Source: Acididesulfobacillus acetoxydans (GTDB taxonomy: Bacteria > Bacillota > Desulfitobacteriia > Desulfitobacteriales > Desulfitobacteriaceae). Taken from it: a stretch of DNA of 64,000 bases. The stretch spans positions 1,612,001-1,676,000 of the forward strand of contig NZ_LR746496.1 of NCBI RefSeq assembly GCF_902729405.1, given 5' to 3'. Under the pieces are notes generated by a model that saw nothing but the letters and a program-made list of their open reading frames with translations, did not search any database and was not told the origin of the DNA. Numbering within the stretch: the stretch's first letter is position 1; each line of letters opens with the position of its first letter. Positions 9,065-18,358 of this stretch are shown one piece after another. A program made the position numbers and the translations under genes.

Positions 9065-10289
9065 CGGCGAACACCCCCTCGGACACTGGAAAACGGGCTG
9101 TGCTAAGGGCGCATTCCTTAAGATGGACGAAATCTGCCGAGAGGTAGGTCTCCAACGATTCAGGCTCAGCATGTCCGAGTGTGTCGCTAATCACCGCTTG
9201 GGGCACCCCGTTGCCCAAAAGGGTTGTCGCAAGATGGTGACGGAAGATATGGAAACCTTTTCTGTCCCCTTTCGATTGTCGTATGCTCGCCTTCTCCATA
9301 ATTCGAGCCGCCACCCTCCAAATGTTGGCGCTTTCCATCCCTTTGTAAGGCCCTTTCTGGGTCAGGAATAGGATTGGGCAATCCACTGAGGGACGCTCCT
9401 CATTTAGGTAATCGTAGATGGCGTTACCAACTGTGGCACTCAGAGGGAGTTCCAGGGGTTCCGCAGTCTTCTGCTGTTTGATCCTTATGAGATCGCATTC
9501 CCAGTCGATCGAAGCCCGTTCCATGGCAGCAATGTCGCAGGACCGCAAGCCGGTATAGTAGGCAAGTTTCCCGATCGCCCTGTCGCGCAGAGTAAGTGAA
9601 TTGGTCATATCATCCATCGCGTCGAGAAAATACTGCGTCTCCTGTGGTGTAAGGTATTGTATGTTCTTTCTTGCCTCCCGCGTCGCGGGGAGGAAGGACA
9701 GCACTTTCTTGCAGGCATTCGGGTTCAGGGGAGTACAAACCTTAAGGAAAGCAGAGATACAGTTTCTGTTAGCATGGCTTTTGAGCCGTTCTCCTTCCGG
9801 GGACACAAAAACAGACATCACTACTTCCTCCGCGATGTCATCCAGTTTGCTGATTCCGGTCTCCTGTAGTGAGAGCAGGAAGGCGGCAGCGTTTTGAGAT
9901 TCCGTGCGTATTGAGGACTCTTTCTTGCCGCGTTTTCTCTCCACCGTGCTGTGGTAGTCTATCAGTGACCTGAACTCGGCTACCAGCTTTGGGTATGCGC
10001 CCCTTTCTAAAAGTCCCGACCACTTCCCGTCGGGATATTTGCCGTTAAGGTCGAATTCCTTAATGGCGCCGATGAATGCGCGCCTTTTTTCGAGACTGCC
10101 AGGGGATAACGGAGTTGCTTTGTAGTCCTTGTACACGTCACTGTAGCAGTCCCAGTCTTTGGAATCTGCTTCCGCCAAGATCTTCTGGATTTCCTTCTGC
10201 AACCTACCGATGTAGTCTTTCGAGTAACCGGCAGCTTCCATGTAGGAAATTAGCTTAGGATGGTTGTTTCTTAGATATTCCACATTCAT
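9057..10289 (-). CDS. RIT tyrosine recombinase, first gene
   Basis: 410 aa starting at the ATG at 10289, just inside the right inverted repeats, with GATAGGAGGTCATCCAT on the coding strand as its ribosome binding site. Catalytic motifs are YYTGLRSCDIAAME (Arg), GFHIFRHHLAT (HxxR), and LGHAEPESLETYLSAD (His and Tyr). It has a longer N-terminal DNA-binding region than the other two. It overlaps the middle gene by 8 nt. Probably all three genes are read from a promoter in the right end of the element. Confidence 0.87.
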   Translation of the reverse strand: MNVEYLRNNHPKLISYMEAAGYSKDYIGRLQKEIQKILAEADSKDWDCYSDVYKDYKATPLSPGSLEKRRAFIGAIKEFDLNGKYPDGKWSGLLERGAYPKLVAEFRSLIDYHSTVERKRGKKESSIRTESQNAAAFLLSLQETGISKLDDIAEEVVMSVFVSPEGERLKSHANRNCISAFLKVCTPLNPNACKKVLSFLPATREARKNIQYLTPQETQYFLDAMDDMTNSLTLRDRAIGKLAYYTGLRSCDIAAMERASIDWECDLIRIKQQKTAEPLELPLSATVGNAIYDYLNEERPSVDCPILFLTQKGPYKGMESANIWRVAARIMEKASIRQSKGDRKGFHIFRHHLATTLLGNGVPQAVISDTLGHAEPESLETYLSADFVHLKECALSTARFPVSEGVFADA

Positions 10290-10388
10290 ATGGATGACCT
10301 CCTATCGAGATTGATAGCAAGATCATACCACAGAAAAAATCCAAACCTTTTTCGGAGAAAAGCGGCTTGTTACGCGGCTTTGAACTGA

Positions 10389-10420
10389 AAGGTTTGGATT
10401 TTATTTTTGTTTGGATAACG
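10389..10420 (-). repeat. RIT right terminal inverted repeat
   Basis: Exact 32-bp reverse complement of 6978-7009. Its outer part (CGTTATCC on the minus strand) also serves as the last sense codons of the interrupted IS256 transposase, so the boundary falls at or inside the repeat. Confidence 0.85.
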
Positions 10421-11273
10421 CCGCTTGGTAAACCTGTTTTAAGTCAGCCATCACCGGCTTTCGATCTTTGAAGGAAATATACTTCATGGAGTTGCGAATC
10501 TGATGAATCACGCACAGTTGAATCGATGTTCGGGGAAAAACGCTGTTTATGGCCTCTGAGAAGCCTGTCAGCCCGTCTTTGCTGGCAATTAGGATGTCTT
10601 CTACGCCCCGATTCTTTAAGTCGTTGCAGACACTGAGCCAGAAGCTGGCACTTTCACTTTCGCCAATCCAGATTCCGAGAATATCTTTACGGCCTTGTAC
10701 ATCCAGGCCCAAAACAGAGTAAGCGGCTTTGGTGACAATCCGATTATCTTTGCGAACCTTGAAGTGAATCGCGTCCAGAAAGACGATGGGATAGATACGC
10801 TCAAGGGGTCTGCATTGCCATTCTGTGACGAGTGGCATGACCTTGTCCGTGATTTTACTGACCAACTCGGCTGAGACATCAATGCCGTAGATATCGCGCA
10901 TATGGGCTTCAATATCCCGGGTCGACATGCCTTTGGCATACATCGCGATAATCTGTTGTTCGAGTTCACTGGCGTTTTTCTCGTACTTCTTGATGATGTG
11001 TGGTTCAAACTCGCCGTTGCGATCCCGGGGAATCGCCAGTTCTGTTTCACCCATACGTGTTTGAATGGTCTTTCTCGAATATCCATTGCGACTGTTGCCT
11101 GAATTGTTGCCCTCAACACTGTGTTTTTCATAACCAAGATGGTCGCTCATCTCGGTTTCCAGAATCTCCTGCAGGGTGCGTCTGAAGAGGTCTTTGAGCG
11201 TGTTGTGGACGTCTTCGACGGTCTTACAGTCCTTGGCGACTTCACGGGCTAACCGGTCTTTAACATCTTGCAT
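10401..11273 (-). pseudogene. IS256-family transposase, C-terminally truncated
   Basis: 290 aa of an expected about 400 aa. The N-terminus (MQDVKDRLAREVAKDCKTVE, LQEILETEMSDHLGYEKHS) and the catalytic region are typical of IS256. The first Asp is in PIVFLDAIHFKVRKD and the second is in DILIASKDGLTGFSEAI. The catalytic Glu lies in the missing part. The frame ends in LKQVYQAALSKQK, where the RIT element begins. The protein cannot be active. Sequence upstream of the start (to about 11330) still holds the IS256 end, which abuts the interrupted HTH gene. Confidence 0.9.
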
Positions 11274-11279
11274 AAATGA

Positions 11280-11600
11280 TCAACTCCTTATTGGTAGTTT
11301 TAACCATTTACACAAAACTTCATACGTCCTCCCCATACACAAGCGTATTTTATGTACCTTCTCCGCAAACGTTCTTTCCGGCAAACTGTCAAATCCGCCT
11401 AACCAGGGTAATGACACAGAAAGAGCTTTTGCAAGTCTGGCTAAGGTATCTATTGTCGGCTGATAATGCCCCTGTTCAAGTCTCGGAAGGTAAGTTTCAG
11501 CTATCCCAGTTTGCCTCGCAACAGCCGCTAAGGTAAGGTTCTTGCTGATTCGTGCGAGTCGAATGCGCTCGCCAACGGTGTTTCCTTGCAGATTTGACAC
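11280..11600 (-). pseudogene. two-HTH XRE-type regulator, interrupted by IS256
   Basis: From a possible GTG at 11600 the minus strand encodes an intact HTH_3 domain (VGERIRLARISKNLTLAAVA, then GIAETYLPRLEQGHYQPTID) followed by a linker LPERTFAEKVHKIRLCMG that is shared with 58429-58719. The related copy continues into a second HTH (MTKRSFAKHLGVDEQTVRHW), but here the sequence diverges at about 11333 into the IS256 end. The last residues (TYEVLCKWLKLPIRS) are therefore insertion-derived. An upstream extension of the frame to 11744 has no family support. Confidence 0.65.
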
Positions 11601-11767
11601 ATCGACACGATGTGGCGGCAGTACTTCGGTTTTTGTCCATCCAATGTTTGGGGTGCCCAAGTTGTTAACTGCACGCTTGTCCGTGTGGGTATCTTGGCGA
11701 TCCGGCCAGGGTGTGTTCCTGCACGCCCCTGGCAAATCCGCCACTTCGAGGCAAAATTTCCGGGCCT

Positions 11768-11913
11768 CCTTTTGGATCGGTTGAGTGCACCAATGCCCAG
11801 ATGACGGAGCAGAGGAACTCCTGTAACGGGCTTATCGTCTGCAGCAGCTGGGTGCCCGGAATTATGACCGGATTCTCCGGGCAGCGAGGAGCATTGCGGA
11901 CTCCAATGGTTGA
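11768..11913 (+). pseudogene. relic of a ComM/YifB-like Mg-chelatase-family protein (C-terminal end)
   Basis: One frame reads ECTNAQMTEQ, matching the NAQM block of YifB/ComM proteins. After a frameshift, another frame reads DDGAEELL, a TAA stop, then RAYRLQQLGARNYDRILRAA and RSIADSNG before a TGA. ComM-type C-termini read ..LSARAYDRILKVARTIADL.., so the similarity is clear although the frame is broken at least twice. ComM is a helicase for natural transformation; this remnant is non-functional. Confidence 0.55.
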
Positions 11914-11920
11914 GAGGGTG

Positions 11921-11968
11921 AAGGCAGCGGAAGAACCTGCAAGGGTCTCTTGCGCTGCCTTTTACTTT
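11921..11968 (+). terminator. possible terminator hairpin
   Basis: Arms AAGGCAGCG (11921-11929) and CGCTGCCTT (11953-11961) pair perfectly over 9 bp. The loop is 23 nt and is followed by TTACTTTT. The long loop makes it a weak candidate. Confidence 0.35.
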
Positions 11969-12104
11969 TGGCTCATAATCCAGGCGGAAATATTTGATAT
12001 TAATTTTGTCATTGATCACACTGACAGGTTTGTTTTTGTTTGAATTGTAAAAAAACTAGCGAGAGTTTACCATTAAACTATAACCAAATAAGGAGGTAAG
12101 CCTA

Positions 12105-13553
12105 ATGGCAACAAACGTAAATGTCATGGACAGGAGCTTCAAGGGCAAAGCCGCGTTGCAGAAGTTCGGGGGATTCCTGGCCGGAATGGTTATCCCGAAC
12201 ATTGGTGCCTTCATCGCTTGGGGCTTGATTACAGCATTCTTTATCCCAACCGGTTGGCTTCCCAACGCTTACTTGGGCAAACTGGTCAGCCCGATGATTT
12301 CCTATCTGCTGCCGATTCTGATTGGGTATACAGGCGGTAAACTGGTGCACGATACCCGTGGAGGTGTGGTCGGGGCCATCGCTACCGCCGGAATCGTCGT
12401 TGGCGCCGACATTCCAATGTTTCTCGGCGCTATGATCATGGGGCCTCTCGGGGGCTGGCTGATCAAAAAATTCGACGAGATGGTTGATGGAAAAGTGCCG
12501 ACCGGCTTTGAGATGCTGGTTAACAACTTTTCGGCCGGGATTCTGGGGGCGCTGCTCGCCCTTCTCGCCTTCTCCGGCATCGAACCGGTGGTTCAGGGTT
12601 TCTCGATGGCGCTCGGAAACTTGGCGATTGCCGTCACGAACGCCCACTTGCTTCCTCTGATTGCGATCTTTATCGAACCCGGCAAGGTCTTATTCTTGAA
12701 TAACGCAATCAACCATGGTATTCTTGCCCCGCTCGGTATTGAACAAGTTAAACAAGCCGGAAAGTCCATCTTCTTTCTCCTGGAAACCGACCCTGGCCCG
12801 GGTCTGGGAATTCTTCTGGCCTACTGGGTTTACGGGAAAGGAACTGTTAAGCAGTCCGCACCCGGTGCGATCATCATTCAGTTCTTCGGCGGTATTCACG
12901 AAATATACTTCCCGTATATTCTGATGAAACCATTGCTTCTGCTCGCTGTCATCGGCGGCGGTATGGCTGCGGATTTCACCTTCGTCCTGACGAAGGCCGG
13001 ACTTGTCGCGACGCCTTCGCCGGGAAGTATTTTCGCAGAAATGGCGATGACACCAAAAGGCGGGTTTGTCCCGGTGCTTCTGGGAATTGCGGTTGGTGCC
13101 GCCGTATCCTTCCTTATCGGTTCTGTGATCCTTAAAAGGGATAAGACCGAAGGCGATGCGGGTTCCCTCGACGCGGCCAACGAAATGATGTCGATGATGA
13201 AGGCCCAGAGCAAAGGGCAAAACGTCAGCCCGCGAGCGGCAGCAGACCCAAGTGCCAAAAGTGTAAGCGAACTGCCTCGTCTGATTGTTTTCGCCTGTGA
13301 GGCTGGGATGGGCTCCTCTGCGATGGGAGAATCTATCCTTAAGAAACAGCTTAAGGACGCAGGCCTCAACATTCAAGTGAAGCACACGCCGGTGAACCAG
13401 ATCCCGCCGGAGGCGGAAGTGGTTTTCACCCAGGAAAGTCTTGCGGCGCGTGCAGCCCAGGTTGCGCGTGCAGCGGAAATCGTTCCGATTAAGAATTTCC
13501 TGGATAAGACGGCTTATGAGACCTTCGTAAACGAATTAAGAAACAGGTCGTGA
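12105..13553 (+). CDS. mtlA: PTS mannitol transporter, subunit IICB
   Basis: 482 aa, start ATG with AAGGAGG 8 nt upstream. The N-terminal EIIC domain (about residues 15-345) has the mannitol-family hydrophobic helices, for example [20 protein letters not shown], and the [15 protein letters not shown] segment near residue 265. The IIB domain carries the phosphorylation-site cysteine in [19 protein letters not shown] (about Cys398). The protein takes up and phosphorylates mannitol or a close hexitol at the membrane, receiving phosphate from the separate IIA protein encoded at 15618. Length and domain order match Firmicute MtlA proteins lacking a fused IIA. It is the first gene of the operon; the regulator follows after 7 bp. 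Confidence 0.95.
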   Translation: MATNVNVMDRSFKGKAALQKFGGFLAGMVIPNIGAFIAWGLITAFFIPTGWLPNAYLGKLVSPMISYLLPILIGYTGGKLVHDTRGGVVGAIATAGIVVGADIPMFLGAMIMGPLGGWLIKKFDEMVDGKVPTGFEMLVNNFSAGILGALLALLAFSGIEPVVQGFSMALGNLAIAVTNAHLLPLIAIFIEPGKVLFLNNAINHGILAPLGIEQVKQAGKSIFFLLETDPGPGLGILLAYWVYGKGTVKQSAPGAIIIQFFGGIHEIYFPYILMKPLLLLAVIGGGMAADFTFVLTKAGLVATPSPGSIFAEMAMTPKGGFVPVLLGIAVGAAVSFLIGSVILKRDKTEGDAGSLDAANEMMSMMKAQSKGQNVSPRAAADPSAKSVSELPRLIVFACEAGMGSSAMGESILKKQLKDAGLNIQVKHTPVNQIPPEAEVVFTQESLAARAAQVARAAEIVPIKNFLDKTAYETFVNELRNRS

Positions 13554-13560
13554 TGCCATT

Positions 13561-15621
13561 GTGGAACTGACTGTCCGGCAGAAGTTCATTCTCCATAATT
13601 TAATAGAGAAAGGCCCTTTGACCTTAAAGGGCCTTTCACAACAGATCGATGTCAGCGAGAGGACAATTCTGCGGGAGACATCTGCCCTGAATGAATGGCT
13701 GAAGCCATACAAGCTGCGGATTTCCGACAGCGCCGGCTTGCTCCGACTGAACGGGCAGAAAAAAGAGCTGGACGCGATCCGGGAACGCCAGCAGGAAATT
13801 CCGCTCCTTTGGATGTTGAATCAGGAGCAGAGGCAAGCGCTGATCACGGCTCAGCTGCTGCTGGCGGACGAGCCGATCAAATCCGCTTATTTCAGCCACC
13901 AGTTCAACGTCGTTGAAGCCACTATTGTGTTCTATCTGGACAAAATTGAAACGTGGTTAAAAAATAAGGGTCTGGTCTTAATTCGCAAGAGGGGGTACGG
14001 CCTGGAAGTGGAAGGGTCTGACTGGCACAAGAGGAACGCCTTTGTCGACCTTGTTTACAGCTACCAGCCGATGAGCGAACTCTTAAGCTTCCTCTACGAA
14101 GACGTCCAAGACTATCCTCTCCTCGCCTTCTTCAAGGTTACCTTCGGGGAAGACATGCTGCAGGCGGTCAAGGGCCTGATGGAAAAGCTCAACCGGCAGG
14201 GCCTGTTTCCGAACGACATCCGCTTTTTTGGCGCCTTCATGCACATCCTGATCTCGATCAAGAGGACGGATTCCCACGCGCCCATCCGTCTTCCGGAGGA
14301 GGCCGTGCGGGATATCCTGACCTCGGCGGAATTTGATTTCATGACAGACATCCGGGCAGTCCTGGAGGAGCAGGGAATCAAATTTCCGGAAAGTGAGCTA
14401 GCCTATCTGGCCGTTCATCTCAAGGGAGATAAGACATTTTCCGAAGGAACTCCCGGGACGAAGGAGCTAGGGTTTGACCTGGAGGATTTGGTCCGGGAAG
14501 CCGTTTACATCGTGGAGAAAAAGCTGAGCCTGCCGATTAATGTCGATCAACAGCTGCTGACGGGGCTCGTCCAGCACATCGATCCGGCGCTTTACCGCCT
14601 GAGCAGGGGCCTGGAAGTAAGAAATCCGATCATCGATGACATCAAGCAGTATTACCCAAATCTCTACCAGGCGGTAGAGCAGGCTTGCAAACTGGTGTTC
14701 TCGAAATACAACCTGGTCATACCCGAAAGTGAAGTGGGGTATGTCACTATGCACATCGGAGCGGCAATCGAAAGACAACACGGGGCCGAAAACAAGCTCA
14801 GCGCTTTGATCATCTGCCCGAACGGCTTGAGTACAGCGAAGATGCTGAGCAGCAAACTGACAAGAAACTTTCCGGAGATCGACCGGATCGAGGTTTGCTC
14901 CCTGCGGGAGATGAACGAAAAGCTCAAGGCAGGGTATGATATGGTGCTGTCCACAGTCAGCCTGGACAAGAAAACGGACGAGGATGTCGCCGTGGTTTCC
15001 CCTTTCCTTTCCCAAGACGATCTGGAAGCGGTAAACAGCCTGATCCGGAGAAGAAAGAAGAAGAACCGCTGGAGGGAAAGTTTAGGCTTGCCGGCCGGAG
15101 AAGAGCGATCGGAAAGGGAAGAAGATCTGAATCTTACCAATGAGCTTTTGCAAAACGTCCAGCTCAAGCTGCTGGATGCGGAAAGCTATCCGGAAGTGAT
15201 TGATAAGATCGTACGCGAAATATGCCGTGAGGATGCCGCCGGAATTATTGAAGCATCCAAGGAGGAAGTGCTAAAGACTCTTATCAGCAAAAGAGAAGAA
15301 AAAGGAAATGTGATCATTCCGGGGAGCCACATGGCTCTTCTCCATGTGCGGAGCGATGAGATCAAAGGGCCTTTCATCGCCGCCTACAGGCTTAAGAAGT
15401 TTATTGAAATGAAAAGCCTCGGCTTCGCCCTGGAAAAGGTCGATACGTTTTTTATTATGTTGGCGCGGAAATCGGAGAGCAACTATCTCCTGGAGCAGCT
15501 GGGGAAAATCAGCGTTGCTCTTGTCGAAAACCGGGAGTTTTGCGAAAGCCTGAGAATCGGCGACCGACAGGATATTCGGAAGGCGCTAATCGAAATACTC
15601 AACCGGGAGGCAGAACAATGA
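13561..15621 (+). CDS. mtlR: MtlR-type PRD transcriptional activator (BglG family)
   Basis: 686 aa from GTG. Domains in order: N-terminal winged HTH (residues 5-60, LTLKGLSQQIDVSERTILRE), two PRDs (about 190-400), a PTS IIB-like domain with a cysteine in ALIICPNGLSTAKMLSSKL (about 420), and an IIA-like domain (about 535-685, with the histidine in IIPGSHMALLHVR). In MtlR regulators the PRDs and IIA/IIB domains are phosphorylated by HPr and the cognate IIA/IIB, coupling promoter activation to sugar availability. The gene sits between mtlA and the IIA gene and overlaps the latter by 4 nt (ATGA), so it should be co-expressed and autoregulated. Confidence 0.92.
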   Translation: MELTVRQKFILHNLIEKGPLTLKGLSQQIDVSERTILRETSALNEWLKPYKLRISDSAGLLRLNGQKKELDAIRERQQEIPLLWMLNQEQRQALITAQLLLADEPIKSAYFSHQFNVVEATIVFYLDKIETWLKNKGLVLIRKRGYGLEVEGSDWHKRNAFVDLVYSYQPMSELLSFLYEDVQDYPLLAFFKVTFGEDMLQAVKGLMEKLNRQGLFPNDIRFFGAFMHILISIKRTDSHAPIRLPEEAVRDILTSAEFDFMTDIRAVLEEQGIKFPESELAYLAVHLKGDKTFSEGTPGTKELGFDLEDLVREAVYIVEKKLSLPINVDQQLLTGLVQHIDPALYRLSRGLEVRNPIIDDIKQYYPNLYQAVEQACKLVFSKYNLVIPESEVGYVTMHIGAAIERQHGAENKLSALIICPNGLSTAKMLSSKLTRNFPEIDRIEVCSLREMNEKLKAGYDMVLSTVSLDKKTDEDVAVVSPFLSQDDLEAVNSLIRRRKKKNRWRESLGLPAGEERSEREEDLNLTNELLQNVQLKLLDAESYPEVIDKIVREICREDAAGIIEASKEEVLKTLISKREEKGNVIIPGSHMALLHVRSDEIKGPFIAAYRLKKFIEMKSLGFALEKVDTFFIMLARKSESNYLLEQLGKISVALVENREFCESLRIGDRQDIRKALIEILNREAEQ

Positions 15622-16064
15622 ATCGGACAATTTTGAACGAAAACAATGTGGTACTCAATGTTGCGAAAGAGACGAAACGTGAAGCGATTGCCCGGGTGGG
15701 AAGGCTCCTCGTGCAGAACGGCTATGTCGGAGAGAAATATATCGAAGGGATGCAGAAGAGGGAAGAAAGCCTGAGCACGTATGTGGGAAACGGGGTGGCC
15801 ATACCCCACGGCATGCCCGAATATATGCGGTATATCCGCAAGTCCGGTCTGGTCGTATTTCAGTATCCGGAGGGAATCGATTTTGGCGACGGCAACCGGG
15901 CTTATCTGTTAATCGGAATCGCCGGCAAGGATGATGAACACATAGAGATCCTAGCCGGAATCGCTCTGGTCTGCCAAGAGGAAGAGAATGTGCTGAAACT
16001 CCGGCAGGCAGCTTCCAAAGAGGAAATCATCGAGATCCTGACGGACGGTGAGCAGGATGATTAA
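15618..16064 (+). CDS. mtlF: PTS mannitol-specific IIA component
   Basis: 148 aa from ATG at 15618, which overlaps the mtlR stop; GGGAGG lies just upstream. It is an EIIA type-2 domain with the active-site histidine in GNGVAIPHGMPEY (about residue 63) and the conserved MQKREESLSTYVGNG segment. This cytoplasmic phosphocarrier passes phosphate from HPr to the IIB domain of MtlA. Its last codons overlap the start region of the kinase gene. Confidence 0.94.
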   Translation: MNRTILNENNVVLNVAKETKREAIARVGRLLVQNGYVGEKYIEGMQKREESLSTYVGNGVAIPHGMPEYMRYIRKSGLVVFQYPEGIDFGDGNRAYLLIGIAGKDDEHIEILAGIALVCQEEENVLKLRQAASKEEIIEILTDGEQDD

Positions 16065-16986
16065 GACGGTGACACTGAATCCCGCCGTCGACAAGACGGT
16101 TGAAATCGACAACTTTGCCGTGGGGACGGTCAACCGGATTTCCACGCTGCGTCTGGATGCAGGCGGCAAGGGCATCAATGTGGCCAAAGTGCTGAAGGTA
16201 CTGGGGGCGGAGTGCAAAGCGACCGGAATTCTGGCCGGACACAACGGGCGTTTCATACAAGAGCAAATGGATGGGTGGGAGATCGAGAACGATTTTGTTT
16301 TTATCCCTGGAGAGACGAGGACGAACCTTAAAGTGGTAGATCCGGTCAGCCGCTCTTACACGGATATCAATGAGCCGGGCGGGGAGGTTTCCGCCGCCGA
16401 ATTGGATCGTTTGGAAGAAAAGATCTTTTCCGATCTCGAGCGCGCTGGAATTTTGATCTTGTCCGGGAGCGTTCCGGCCGGAGTGGGTCCGGATATTTAT
16501 GCCAAGTGGATCCGGCGGGCGGAGCGAGGAGGAGTGAAAACGATTCTTGATGCGGACGGGAAGCTGCTGCGGGAAGGAATTAAGGCGCGGCCCGCTCTGA
16601 TCAAACCGAACATTCATGAACTGGAGGCCCTGCTCGAGCGAAAACTCCCCGGTCCGGAGGCGGCTGCCGAAGCGGCGCGGGAGCTCTTGGCCGCCGGAAT
16701 GGGTATGGCGGTCGTCTCTATGGGCGCTCAGGGGGCAGTTTTCGTGCGCAAGGAAGAGGCTTACTACGGCGAGGCTTTTCCCGTAGAGGCGAAGAGCACC
16801 GTGGGCGCGGGTGACGCGATGGTAGCCGCTTTGGCTTATGCTCTGGCAGAGGGTTATTCTTTGGCGGAGACAGTCCGCCTGGCTGTGGCAACGAGCGCGG
16901 CCCAAATGATGACTCCGGGGACTCAGCCGCCGGAGGAGGATATGGTGCGAACGTTGGAGAAACGGGTCTCTTACCGCCCAATTTGA
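16057..16986 (+). CDS. 1-phosphofructokinase-type PfkB sugar-phosphate kinase
   Basis: 309 aa from ATG at 16057 (an in-frame GTG at 16048 would add three residues); it overlaps the IIA gene. N-terminal MIKTVTLNPAVDKTVEI and LDAGGKGINVAKVLKVLG are hallmarks of FruK/LacC-type PfkB kinases. The ATP and catalytic-base motif is AKSTVGAGDAMVAALAYAL, with Asp as the base. The family phosphorylates fructose 1-phosphate or tagatose 6-phosphate to the bisphosphate. In this operon it probably acts on the ketose phosphate made by the downstream dehydrogenase. The exact substrate cannot be decided from sequence. Confidence 0.88.
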   Translation: MIKTVTLNPAVDKTVEIDNFAVGTVNRISTLRLDAGGKGINVAKVLKVLGAECKATGILAGHNGRFIQEQMDGWEIENDFVFIPGETRTNLKVVDPVSRSYTDINEPGGEVSAAELDRLEEKIFSDLERAGILILSGSVPAGVGPDIYAKWIRRAERGGVKTILDADGKLLREGIKARPALIKPNIHELEALLERKLPGPEAAAEAARELLAAGMGMAVVSMGAQGAVFVRKEEAYYGEAFPVEAKSTVGAGDAMVAALAYALAEGYSLAETVRLAVATSAAQMMTPGTQPPEEDMVRTLEKRVSYRPI

Positions 16987-17089
16987 GGTTTTGCAGGCAC
17001 AAATCGTCTGCGGTTGGAAAAACGCCTGCCTTGTACCAGCAGTCGCTAGAATCATTTGACAGACACTAGAATAATTTGGAGGAAAGATC

Positions 17090-18346
17090 ATGAAAACAAA
17101 AGCAGTTCGTCTATACGGTGCCAACGACTTGAGAATGGAAGAGTTTGAGCTCCCAGAAATTGAGGAGGATGAGATCCTGGTCGAGATCATTTCCGACTCT
17201 GTCTGTATGTCTACGTACAAAGCGGCTATTCTCGGAAAAGGGCACAAACGCGTGCCTCAGGATGTCGACCGGAACCCAATCATCGTCGGCCACGAATTCT
17301 CCGGCAACATTGTCAAGGTCGGGGCGAAACTTCAAGATAAATTTCAGGCGGGAAACAAGTTTGCTCTCCAGCCGGCTCTGAACTACAAAGGAACGATGTG
17401 GTCGCCGGGATACTCTTACAAGTATTTTGGCGGAGACGCCACCTACAACATCATTCCGAAAGAGGTCATTGAGATCAACTGTCTCCTGGACTACCGCGGA
17501 GACACCTACTACGAGGCTTCTTTGGCCGAACCGATGTCCTGCATCATCGGGGCCTTCCACGCCAGCTACCACACGCACATGGGCAGTTACGAGCACCGCA
17601 TGGGAATTGTCGAAGGAGGAAAAATGGCCCTGCTGGCGGCAGCCGGACCGATGGGCCTGGGTGCGGTCGACTACGCCTTGCACTGTGATCGCCGGCCGGG
17701 GTTCCTGGTCGTGACGGATATCGACGAGGAGCGGATCGGGCGGGCCAAGCAGATATTCACTCAGGAAGAAGCGCGCAAGTGCGGGGTGGAATTGCACTTT
17801 GTCAATACCAAGGATTTGCCTGATGTGCCCGGATATCTGAAAGAGCTGACCGGAGGCAGTGGTTACGATGACGTGTTGGCCTTCACTCCGGTTAAGCCGG
17901 TGGTCGAACTGGCCGACAAAATCCTGGGACGCGACGGCTGTCTCAACTTCTTCGCCGGACCGACAGACAACCAGTTTTCGGCGGAGATCAATTTCTACAA
18001 TGTCCACTATTCTTCCACCCATGTGATGGGCACCACCGGGGGAAACACAGATGATATGATTGAGTCCTTGAAAATGACGCAAAAAGGACTGATCAACCCG
18101 GCGGTGATGGTGACGCATATCGGTGGTCTGGACGCTGCAGCGGAAACCGTTCTGAACCTGCCTCATATTCCCGGGGGGAAGAAGCTTATCTATACTCACA
18201 TTAACATGGAGCTTACAGCCCTCGACGAACTGGCGGAGAAAGGCGAACGGGACCCGCGTTTTGCCAGGCTGGCGGAAATCGTCGGTCAGAGTAAAGGACT
18301 GTGGTGTGACGAAGCGGAAAAGTACTTGTTGGAGAACTGGAAATAG
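17090..18346 (+). CDS. zinc-binding alcohol dehydrogenase, L-sorbose-1-phosphate reductase-like
   Basis: 418 aa, ATG with GGAGG at 17078-17082. This is a medium-chain dehydrogenase with an N-terminal GroES-like fold (IIVGHEFSGNIVKVGAK) and a Rossmann domain (LLAAAGPMGLGAVDYALHCD). The length exceeds typical 350-aa MDR enzymes because of an insertion around residues 100-180, as in SorE-type L-sorbose-1-phosphate/glucitol-6-phosphate reductases. The usual structural-zinc Cys cluster is absent; the catalytic site appears to use Cys in DSVCMSTYK and His/Glu in GHEFSG. It stands where a canonical mtlD would be expected, so it probably oxidises the hexitol phosphate made by MtlA. The gene is separated from the kinase by 103 bp. 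Confidence 0.82.
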   Translation: MKTKAVRLYGANDLRMEEFELPEIEEDEILVEIISDSVCMSTYKAAILGKGHKRVPQDVDRNPIIVGHEFSGNIVKVGAKLQDKFQAGNKFALQPALNYKGTMWSPGYSYKYFGGDATYNIIPKEVIEINCLLDYRGDTYYEASLAEPMSCIIGAFHASYHTHMGSYEHRMGIVEGGKMALLAAAGPMGLGAVDYALHCDRRPGFLVVTDIDEERIGRAKQIFTQEEARKCGVELHFVNTKDLPDVPGYLKELTGGSGYDDVLAFTPVKPVVELADKILGRDGCLNFFAGPTDNQFSAEINFYNVHYSSTHVMGTTGGNTDDMIESLKMTQKGLINPAVMVTHIGGLDAAAETVLNLPHIPGGKKLIYTHINMELTALDELAEKGERDPRFARLAEIVGQSKGLWCDEAEKYLLENWK

Positions 18347-18358
18347 GAGAAGAAGAGA

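Larger units (their letters stand above)
6978..10420 (-). mobile_element. RIT (recombinase-in-trio) element with terminal inverted repeats
   Basis: Three overlapping tyrosine recombinase genes on the minus strand are bracketed by an exact 32-bp inverted repeat (6978-7009 and 10389-10420) and an inner exact 21-bp inverted repeat (7043-7063 and 10334-10354). All four carry the core AAGGTTTGGATTTT, so each end forms a large imperfect palindrome. Three co-oriented overlapping recombinases with such ends is the published definition of RIT elements. The right end lies inside an IS256 transposase frame. The left flank does not continue that transposase, so no target duplication can be read. Confidence 0.85.

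Noticed and set aside
12102-12647. Long minus-strand frames opposite mtlA
   Set aside because: They are shadows of a strongly conserved transporter gene with GC-rich third positions.
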